Shown one piece after another: positions 56,210 to 64,000 of a stretch of 64,000 nt of DNA. The DNA lies in contig NC_088301.1 in assembly GCF_032854445.1 (NCBI RefSeq), forward strand, positions 18,177,223-18,241,222, in the 5' to 3' direction. This stretch comes from Liolophura sinensis (lineage: Eukaryota > Mollusca > Polyplacophora > Chitonida > Chitonidae). Position numbers and translations under genes: made by a program. The notes beneath the pieces are model-generated. The model ran no database searches and was not told the DNA's origin. It saw nothing but the letters and a program-made list of their open reading frames with translations. Each line of letters begins with the position of its first letter. Position 1 is the first letter of the stretch.

Positions 56210-56368
56210 AATGTAAAGCCGGGTCGTACGGACCAGACTGTACAGAGAGCTGTGGAAACTGTAGCCGAGGAACATTGACTTGTGACAGACTATCCGGGCA
56301 ATGTCCGCAAAATGTAGTAGGCCAGGCGCGATGTCTGCCGGGATACATGGGGACGAACTGTAAAACAC
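56210..56368 (+). CDS. EGF-like (MEGF-type) exon, phase 1-1
   Basis: A 159-base exon, acceptor TATTTACAG, donor GTAAGT, phase 1 at both ends. It encodes CKAGSYGPDCTESCGNC, a TCDRLSGQCP block and RCLPGYMGTNCKT. The Cys pattern matches tandem EGF repeats of MEGF10/SREC-like receptors. It shares orientation and phase with 63570-63713 and could splice to it, skipping the damaged 56632 exon. It is extracellular by type. No start, signal peptide or membrane exon of this plus-strand gene lies in the window. Confidence 0.75.
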
Positions 56369-56631
56369 GTAAGTGAACGGTTTACTCTACATTCAATGTT
56401 ATCACCATACTTGTAATTTCTTCATTCCTCTGTCACTATGTATTTCTGCGTTTTATTTTCTTTTACGTCATCTTATTATGGGTCTAAAGGTTTCACACAA
56501 TTGACTCCATTTTTGAATAGTTTGGCAGTCACGGACAATGCTGTTATTCAGCATTACATGTAACATAGCATTTTGCTTAATTAAGTCCTTCTATTGGCTC
56601 ATGCACACGCATATCTCGTCCTTGTTATCAG

Positions 56632-56745
56632 CCTGCAGCTCGCACACATGGGGTGCTGACTGTGTCAACAGGTGTGCTCAGTGTTAAGGCGGAAGTGCCT
56701 GTAACCGAGTCACTGGAAAGTGTCCACATAAGTATTATTAGACTC
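56632..56745 (+). pseudogene. decayed EGF-like exon
   Basis: After TTATCAG it reads CSSHTWGADCVNRCAQC, then TAA, then GGSACNRVTGKCP. The C-terminal third is missing and no donor is in place. The opening is close to the intact exon at 63570 (CSPSTWGPDCNETCGKC), so it is probably a duplicated exon that decayed. Confidence 0.65.
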
Positions 56746-56797
56746 AGTGAGTACTAATGATATTTAACAATATTTTAGTCATATAATGACAAAAGAG

Positions 56798-56912
56798 TCG
56801 TGGATTTGTCCCGGGCTCTCCCCAGTTTCTTCCCATCATAATGTTAGCCGCCTTGGTATAAGTGAAAAATTCTAGAGTACAGCGTGAAACACCAATCAAA
56901 TAAATAAAATAT
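56798..56912 (+). mobile_element. SINE 3' half, diverged
   Basis: GTCGTGGATTTGTCCCGGGC, CATCATAATGTTAGCCGCC, AGTGAAAAATTCTAGAGTAC and ACACCAATCAAATAAATAAA match the SINE domain and tail with several changes. Confidence 0.8.
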
Positions 56913-57414
56913 TTTGTATGTATCTAGTGCTGCTTCACTGAGAAGACTTACCGAGGGCAAGTAAGTTGCCCCGCCCGAGACATTATAACGATACGGCATC
57001 AACCAGTCGTTACACTATTCCCTGAATCTACCGCCCCAGAAGATGACGGTCTACCAGTTTAGCCATCGTTAAAAGTTTTACTAGAAGATCGCACATGGTT
57101 TACTTTAGAACGTCTAGTGTCATTGACACTTAAACTCGAGAGCAAATCAAGAGCAGAGACGACAGTATGACTCATGTAGTTGACAAATGGTCACAGGTAA
57201 CCGGTGAAATGCAACCTTTTCACCATTTTCTTCACAGTTTTATTTAGACGGGCCATGGCTATGCACAGCGGATATTAACTATAGAACCATGGCCAGGGGA
57301 CCTATAAGTTTACTGGCATAAATAATTATGCATTTACATTAATAATACGTGTTGCTTTCATTTCATAGTTGTGAATCATACATATCTGGTTATTTTCAAA
57401 CCTAAATACAAAAA

Positions 57415-58450
57415 ATCTGTGCGTCGAAACAGAAATTCGTGTACCATTCATGCCAGCGGTCAACCGGACGTTCCAAGTCAATAATCGGCGGGTCAATGTT
57501 CAAAACTACGTTTAACACAAACCACGAATAAAACTTAAATAGAATATAAAGTGCGAAATCAGGACGGATTCTTGCAAAGACAAGCAGTCAGTAAATTTAA
57601 TTGATGTTGAGAAGACGCTAGTATATTAAGTTGCTGATAATAAAATATGTGTCTCAGTTACTCTTTAATCGGAACTTTTCTTAAATCCAACGTGGTGGTC
57701 CAATGCAACACAGTGACTATACATACCCTAGCCCTGGGTTAAGCAGGCTTTAGACACAATCATGAAACTGAGTGCCAATGTTCTGGACGCTCAGTCCATA
57801 CATACTTACACGAGAATTATACTCATTGTGAAACTCATTGGTGGAAAATTTAAAATGTCATAGTTCAAACTGTCTCTATTGTCGTAAAACCTGGGTGAGA
57901 AGAAAACGTTTTGGTCTTTGTACATATACAGGTCCAGATAACACGTACAATCTGGAAAGTCTGTAGTTTCTTTCCTACGAAGGTGAATATATATCTCTCC
58001 CAGTTTTTTTTTATATACTGATCGTTTAAAGCTGGCACATTGTCAATATACCGTTTTGTGAATGAGAAAGATCGGATCTAGTGAGGATTACTCTTATAAT
58101 TTCTGCACATAGTCGTATTCTTACCAGAGCAGGTATAAATTAGCCAAAAAGAAGACAATTTGTACCCATCGGAGTACCTATACTCTGTTGTTATACGGTT
58201 TCCCCGAATTTTACATAAATATCATGAATGAGATATGTAGTCAACTCGATGAAGGAAGAAACTTCCATGACTGGTAACCCTTGTATAAGTCCTAAGTGGA
58301 AATGTTCTTTTCCGGTACGTGGAGTGAGGTCTCATAAATTGCAATTCACATCACTGCATTTTTTCCCTAATTCTGCTAAGGCCATTACGGTGGGGATCTC
58401 TGTGTCGAAACAGACATTCGTATAGCAGTCATTAACCAACAAGGACGCTC
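57415..58450 (-). pseudogene. Penelope-like RT remnant, copy B (5'-truncated)
   Basis: The minus-strand reading gives HDIYVKFGETV, IGTPMGTNC (motif B), CTCYLDLYMYKDQN and RFYDNRDSLNYDILNFP, in the order of the PLE at 22705-23765, with frame changes. It then runs into a 3' tail that also follows copy A, making the two copies head-to-tail. Confidence 0.65.
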
Positions 58451-60095
58451 CAGGTCAATAATCACAAGGCCAATTCCCAAAGACGACGTACAACACATAC
58501 CACCAAAAAATTAACAAAGTATATTAAGTACGAACATGGGACGGAATCATGCAAAGACAAGCTGTCAACGGTTTTCAGTGATGTTGGAAAGACGCAAGGG
58601 ATGGTCTAGGCGACTGAGTGAAATCAGTCTTCAAATCGTGTATTATGTCGTGTTCTCGATAACAAAATATGTATCTGAGTTGAGCTTTGGTTGCAACTGT
58701 TCATATACCCAACGTGGAGATGTAATTTAACACGATGAATGTACACACACTAGCCCCGGGTTAAGCGAAATTAGACCCAAACATGTAGCAGAGTGCGAAA
58801 TATGCACCGGGCGCTCTTTCTATATTTACGTATAGGGGAACTATACTCATTGTAAAACTTAAGAAACTTCGAGTGAGGAAGTGAACCTTGACAAAATAAT
58901 TTTTCCAGTACTGACTTGTGACTTTGATTGAAATTGTCACACAGCACGCAGGATCTAACAAATGCTACAGGCCACATGCAGGATCATGCGGTATATTGCT
59001 GCCCAAATAAGGATAATTTATCATGTCAAAATTGAAACTATCCCTCTCGCCCTAAAGCCTGCGATAGAGGAAACCGTTTTGGTTCTTGTGCAAATACACA
59101 ATCAGATAAGATTTACCATATGGAGGGTAAATATCTTTCACAGCAGTTCCTATATATGGATAGTTTAAAGCCAGCAGATCATCAGTACGCCATCTGCAAA
59201 AAGTAGACATTTAGAGTGAGATGGCCGCAGCGGCACGTCATTTACATATGTTTCGGTGTTTAATCAAACTGGTCACCGCTATATTATCGTCAGAGGCAAC
59301 AAAGCCATCTTCAGTTCTATTACACACTAGGGTCGTCCATTATTGTGTATATCTGACTGATAAATTAAACTTCTCGACACATGTTACAAATATTGTAAGT
59401 AAAGCTTTCGGATTCCTCGGATTTTTAAAAACGCAATTGCACATATTTATCCAAAAAAGTATTTTACAGAGCACCTGTCCGGGCACCCCGCTTAGAGTCG
59501 GTTTTACTCTCTATCTAGTCGTTAATGTTTGCGGAAGAACCATGTTTTAATAGGATTCCAGGATATTTTAGACAAATTATCCTTCAGATCGGACATTGCT
59601 ATTTTTACCGATTTACAACTTTTTAAAATCAAATGGAGAGACTTTCTCTATTAGCATGTCTTTATTCATACTTTTTGGCGTCTTTTGGCGCTCACGTGTT
59701 TGGTTATTAATCTATACAGTTTTATTATCTGTTCTGTTATGCGTCTGCATACTGTCAGTCATTTTTCTTCTCGTCATTCATATCTGTTACCATCTATTTT
59801 GTTATCATCTGTGTAATCTTGCTGTCTGTCTGACAGTGGGTAAATAAACTAAACTAAGCTAAACAATTAGTGATGAAGTTCTATCGATTACATCGCAATC
59901 GTGGAATAGAGAGTGGAGAAATAACAAGTAGGTATGTCCTTATACAGTATGTGTATTAGAGCGTCTGGTTCCTTAGTGAGACGTTCACAGTTTTTAAATA
60001 TCCACATACAGTTGACGCCTGATTTTTTTGCAATTACACAACAATACTTGTTCCGAAATGGCTGTACTCTTTGTTAAGAGAGTTGGGCGCGTAAT
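58398..60095 (-). pseudogene. Penelope-like RT remnant, copy A (split by a LINE fragment)
   Basis: On the minus strand 60095-59880 encodes an RT N-part with VNCMW-type sequence, ERLTKEPDALIHILYKD and a motif-A-like FSTLYSTI. At 59870-59216 a LINE 3' fragment interrupts. From 59215 the PLE resumes (FADGVL, NGFLYRR, SFNFDMINYPYLGSNIP, KFYNEYSSPIRKY) and ends in a 3' tail matching that of copy B. The RT core with GIPMG is missing. Stops and frameshifts are frequent. Confidence 0.6.
59330..59870 (+). mobile_element. LINE 3' fragment with tandem tail
   Basis: VYLTDKLNFSTHVTNIVSKA and FGFLGFLK are typical of the region after the RT domain in LINEs. A short relic follows and ends in a TAAACTAAACTAAGCTAAAC tail. 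The clade is not assigned. It lies within the minus-strand Penelope-like copy A. Confidence 0.5.
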
Positions 60096-62056
60096 TTGCT
60101 ACTATTTAAGCATTAACTGTTAGAACATAAACCCCATCTGAGGTAAACTGGCAATAGGTTGTATTTAATCGGTTACGTGTGACCATTTGTCAGATATCAC
60201 ACTGTCGTCACTGGTCTGGATTTACTCTCTACGCTGTACGTCTTTAGTTATATTTAGTATGGTTTGGGGGCATTCGTATGATTAGCCACAGCATTGCCAA
60301 CATTTGAAGCATTTAAAATGTGTGTTATGTTGATTAAATCAAACCTCCTACTTTAAAAAGTACTGTGTTTCAGTGGTAGACAGTGTTGTGGCAAAAGTCC
60401 ACATCTACATGAACTTGTGTATATATGTGTGTACCGCAGATACACGTCAGTGTGCATGTGCAGATTTGTACACAATTCTTTTTAGGGGGTACGACGGGTG
60501 GTGCAGAAATTCTAAAAGTGAAGGCTACTTCCGCAGTCTCTTACTTTATAATTAAGAGGAAATGCGTAAACCGTGGATGCTACATGTATGTGTTGTTTTA
60601 GACAAACCTACCAGTTATCTAACTGTTATGTTGCTGTGAATCGACGTCTCATTAAAATGAACATAAAGTCTGCCATTATACATTCAGAGAAAAAATGATA
60701 TAGGACACAGCTATCACAAGAAAATGTGTAAAAATTTCTATAAAGTTTTGAAAGCCGAAAAGATGAGGTTCAGCATTGGGGATATAGCACTGACAGATAA
60801 TTCACTCTGAGTAACCATGTTGCAGATGGCCTTATGAACTTGGCCAATAACTAGCACTGAAAGCGTCACGTGATAACTGGCTGTCACGTCAAAAAACTTA
60901 TTAGTTCTCGATTGTCGGTGTGGTTTATTATAGTGGATAAAAAGAGATCGATACATTTTATTTGGTGGGGTTTTCTTTTAAGTGTTAAACCGATGCAATT
61001 AATATGAACCACATATTTATGAAAACGGAAATGAGAACGGCTGCCCGTGTCACACTGCGTACATATTGGGCGGTATACTGCAGTAACTTCTCAAGGTGAG
61101 CTGGCAAGAAAACCGCCTCGGGAGAGTCAAAGCTTGAAGAAAATATTGTGACTTTGCATTATTGTTCCTTAGCAAGTCAGATTTGTTAAAATAAAATATT
61201 CCCAAATAAAAGAGTCTGTTATTAATCAGTTCTGTAAAATCCCTGAATTTGTTACAGTCAGCTAGGACAAATGTCTACACCCATGCAGGACAAGGACGAG
61301 GAGGGCGGCTAAAACAAGCCGCTTGTGTCCACAAATATTGCCCTGACCGAATGCCAAACCTAAACGAAACATCACCCTTTGAACATGGAGCAGAACTGAT
61401 ACTCTTTGGCTGGGTATCAGGCGTTTTAGTTGATATTTTATCTTTGTTACATGGTTTAATACCGATGGTACGGAGCCCCTAGGTTTTGTGACGTCACTCT
61501 AGATAGCTATAACATGGCAAAATGGCGTCACCAAGTGAATGGCCAAATACTGACGATTGTTTGCTATTTATTTTGTTGATAAGCGGTGCAGAATTTTTTG
61601 AATATTTTTAGAACATTTATGGAATACTGCTTTATTAATTAATTCAAGTTTAGTAGCTGACTTTCTGTTTGCTTTAAACTGTCTCCAACCATGGTTGCGT
61701 TGACTTATTAATGGTTACACACTGTGTTATAATAGAAGCATGTGGTTGACCGGATGTTACGTTGCTAATTGCCGTAACTCTGCCATTTAAGCGATAAGGA
61801 AACACTAGTCCAAGCTCCAGCATCCCAGATTGTTTCCCATCACGTATTTTCCGCTCAACATCCAAAACAGCATCCTTTGCAGAAGAATAAAATGTTTATT
61901 ATTTGAACGCTGGAAATGTCCCAACCGTGGTCGGAGGAAGAAAAGTGCTTGCCTGTTAGCAGCTGTTTTTTCTTGACTGATTTGTTGTCGTATATGAATC
62001 GCTGGTTAGTCTCATAACATTATGAAACAGGCCCCAGACCACAAAGCGATCTCAGA
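60096..62056. other. non-coding stretch
   Basis: No gene, exon or TE protein recognised; short open frames lack motifs. Confidence 0.45.
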
Positions 62057-62595
62057 CTTAAAGGTGGAGAAAACATAAAAATAACATTAAGTTCAGATGA
62101 AAGAGTGCGAAAAGTTATTTCTAAATGTGGTCTTCAAATTTTTTCGATTTTTCCTTAAGAAGAAAAAACACTTGAAAATAATTATTGTATTGTGGGTATT
62201 TTAGACCACCTTAGGTATTTAAAATCTTTGATTAATAATGTTAAACAGGTTCAATAAATATTTTTGCACTAGAATTTGTTGTTTTCAGTGAAAATGTATT
62301 AAACCTCAATTTGGATCATATTTATATTTTTAATATGTTTATAAATATTGTCTTAATTTTGGTTAAATGCATATGTTTCGAAATAAACAACAAATTTACA
62401 TTCAAATAAATTTATTCAGCAAGCATCACATGCTTATTTAGAACATTATTATGTAACAACGATAATACCAAAAGTTGGTCCCAAATACCCACCATACAAA
62501 AATCAAAAAAAATATTAAAGATCATATCTGCAAATAAGCCTTGATGCTCTTTCATCTGATTTTAGCATCAGTTTAATGTTTTCTTCTCCTTTAAG
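62057..62595. mobile_element. foldback/MITE-like inverted-repeat element, about 540 bp
   Basis: The left end CTTAAAGGTGGAGAAAACAT pairs with the right end, whose complement reads CTTAAAGGAGAAGAAAACAT. Similarity continues inward through AGATGAAAGAG, GGTATTT-like and GGGACCA/TAGACCA words to a central ATTTGTTGTTT/AAACAACAAAT pair. So almost the whole element is an imperfect palindrome with arms of roughly 250 bases. No ORF. Confidence 0.65.
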
Positions 62596-63569
62596 TAAAA
62601 ATTTCAGTCGCTTAACTTGAAATTTTCCTTTCCCTTCTATAAGCTGCAATTTGCTTTACAATATCTTACCCAAAACGCACGATGCCAATCAATATTTTGA
62701 CATTGTTACGTAAGAAATAACAAGCTTTAAGTGATTTGAAATTACTGTAGACTATTCTTCTTTACAGATATGCATATCACAAAACTTACGCTTTTTTCCA
62801 ACCGTTGACGAAATACAGTCTCGTTGAATGCTTGGAGACCTTGTCAGATTATGTTATATAAATTTAGATATCTGTTAGACACATAACATTAAGGCATCAC
62901 GGTTACCAAAATTGTTAACACCTTTGTGACATTAGATTACACGCAAAAAAACATTGCACGTGACGATTCATAAAATACATATGTTTTATGGTTTGAAATC
63001 TTTTCTAACAAGCCATCAGCGACAATCATTTGTGTTAGGCAACAAGTCACAGAAAAAATTCAGTTATAACACTCAAGGCAGTTTAGTCTTTCCAGCCATC
63101 AACAAGAGCAAACATTTGCTCGAGCGTATGACTGATCCTATCGCTGCCCATCCTATAAAGGTCTGTTTTTATCTCCGCAGTGAAGACTGGTTCGTGTTTT
63201 GAGAAATGTCTCATATCATACCGGCTTCTACCTTCGTAATAACTCTGACAAAGATGTAGGAGAATACCCGTGCTTCTCGGAAAGAGTTTAGTTCAGGTTT
63301 CAGGGGAGTACGGTGTGACACAGACAATACACTTGTGATTTGTACACAACTCTTGTGAACTACTGTTGACTGGAGTCAATCCTCCGAATTAACATAGCCT
63401 ACGAACGAACAACTTGTGTAATGAAAGTAAATGATGGATAAAGATTTACGCCTGTATTTAGGGTTAGGTCTAACCTAGTTAACTCACTAAATCTTTTAAA
63501 TTGTCAACATTGTTCCATCGAGGTTAATCTCAGACCGGTTGTTTAATTTTGATCAATTCATTTCACCAG
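62596..63569. other. non-coding stretch
   Basis: Unassigned, presumably intron between EGF exons of the plus-strand gene. Confidence 0.4.
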
Positions 63570-63713
63570 CCTGCAGTCCATCCACATGGGGTCCTGACTG
63601 TAACGAGACTTGCGGTAAGTGTCATGACGGGGCTGTCTGTGACAGGGTCAATGGGAACTGTCCACAGGGAAGTCCTTATTGTGCCACAGGATATACAGGA
63701 CTTCGCTGTACAC
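63570..63713 (+). CDS. EGF-like (MEGF-type) exon, phase 1-1
   Basis: A 144-base exon, acceptor TTTCACCAG, donor GTGAGT, phase 1 both ends. It encodes CSPSTWGPDCNETCGKC, AVCDRVNGNCP and YCATGYTGLRCT with all eight Cys. It is intact, in line with the exon at 56210-56368, and followed 230 bases later by another EGF exon that has a stop. Confidence 0.75.
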
Positions 63714-63942
63714 GTGAGTACACCACTAACACTTGATTCTTTTGATCTGTCCCCAACGTTAACGAAGGTCAGAATAATCCAGCTAGTCTAGACTTATGAA
63801 CATTGCCCAGCGTAATCAAACCCCACAGGGTCACAAAAGTTTCATTTGGATGATATGCTGACAGTGTGACTCTCTACTTTTAATTATTTATTAATCAATA
63901 TTTAGTGCTATGCTAAATGTACTTTTTTGGTGGTGTTTTTAG

Positions 63943-64000
63943 CTTGTTCTTCTGGTCCTTCGTGAAATAACTGTTCAAACTCCTGTAGTGTGAACTGTTT
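63943..64000 (+). pseudogene. EGF-like exon with nonsense codon, cut by window end
   Basis: After TTTTTAG the frame reads ACSSGPS, then TGA (63963-63965), then NNCSNSCSVNC, in the EGF repeat pattern and in the same phase as the preceding exon. The stop sits where Gly is usual, so a single base change or sequencing error could explain it. Confidence 0.55.

Overview
The window is eukaryotic: there are no bacterial operons, the coding pieces are short exons with GT/AG splice signals, and most of the DNA is transposon-derived. A mollusc or other lophotrochozoan is the best guess. The evidence is tRNA-derived SINEs whose 3' half resembles common molluscan SINEs, I-like LINEs, Penelope-like elements, Mag-like and Gmr1-like Ty3/gypsy elements, and phase-1 exons for multiple-EGF (MEGF-like) receptors. 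No species was determined.

Left third (1-25 kb). The host signal is the 3' end of a minus-strand single-pass receptor gene: an EGF exon at 22181-22330, a transmembrane exon at 20357-20459 and a terminal cytoplasmic exon at 19929-20130. Their splice phases fit one another. Decayed EGF-like exons lie on the same strand near 6.3, 22.5 and 30.8 kb. An essentially full-length I-like LINE (11074-16671, minus) with a 14-bp target-site duplication splits a 76-bp minisatellite. A Penelope-like RT remnant lies at 22.7-23.8 kb.

Middle (25-52 kb) is a transposon cluster. It starts with a 5' LTR plus gag of a Gmr1-like element (25138-27768). A complete-ended relative follows at 31543-37636. It has 997-bp LTRs that look identical and an intact Gag-protease-integrase ORF, but the RT core is missing and the RNase H lies downstream of integrase. 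A second I-like LINE (about 38361-40885) runs into a 200-N gap. A dead Mag-like Ty3/gypsy element (about 43.66-46.71 kb) is followed by an inverted LTR related to the 31.5-kb element. The inverted LTR and its flank, with a degraded L1-like ORF1, lie in a 2,630-bp tandem duplication (46931-52190).

Right (52-64 kb) opens with a 68-bp satellite array (51882-55822). Plus-strand EGF exons follow at 56210-56368 and 63570-63713, with two exons carrying stops at 56632 and 63943. Between them are tandem minus-strand Penelope-like remnants (57.4-60.1 kb), a LINE 3' fragment and a 540-bp foldback element.

The most interesting objects are the RT-less Gmr1-like element with apparently identical LTRs, its SCAN-like capsid, the 3'-terminal hairpin shared by the I-like LINE and the SINEs, the tandem duplication ending inside a satellite, and the receptor tail with paired tyrosine motifs. 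All calls come from reading the sequence by eye; no database search was run.
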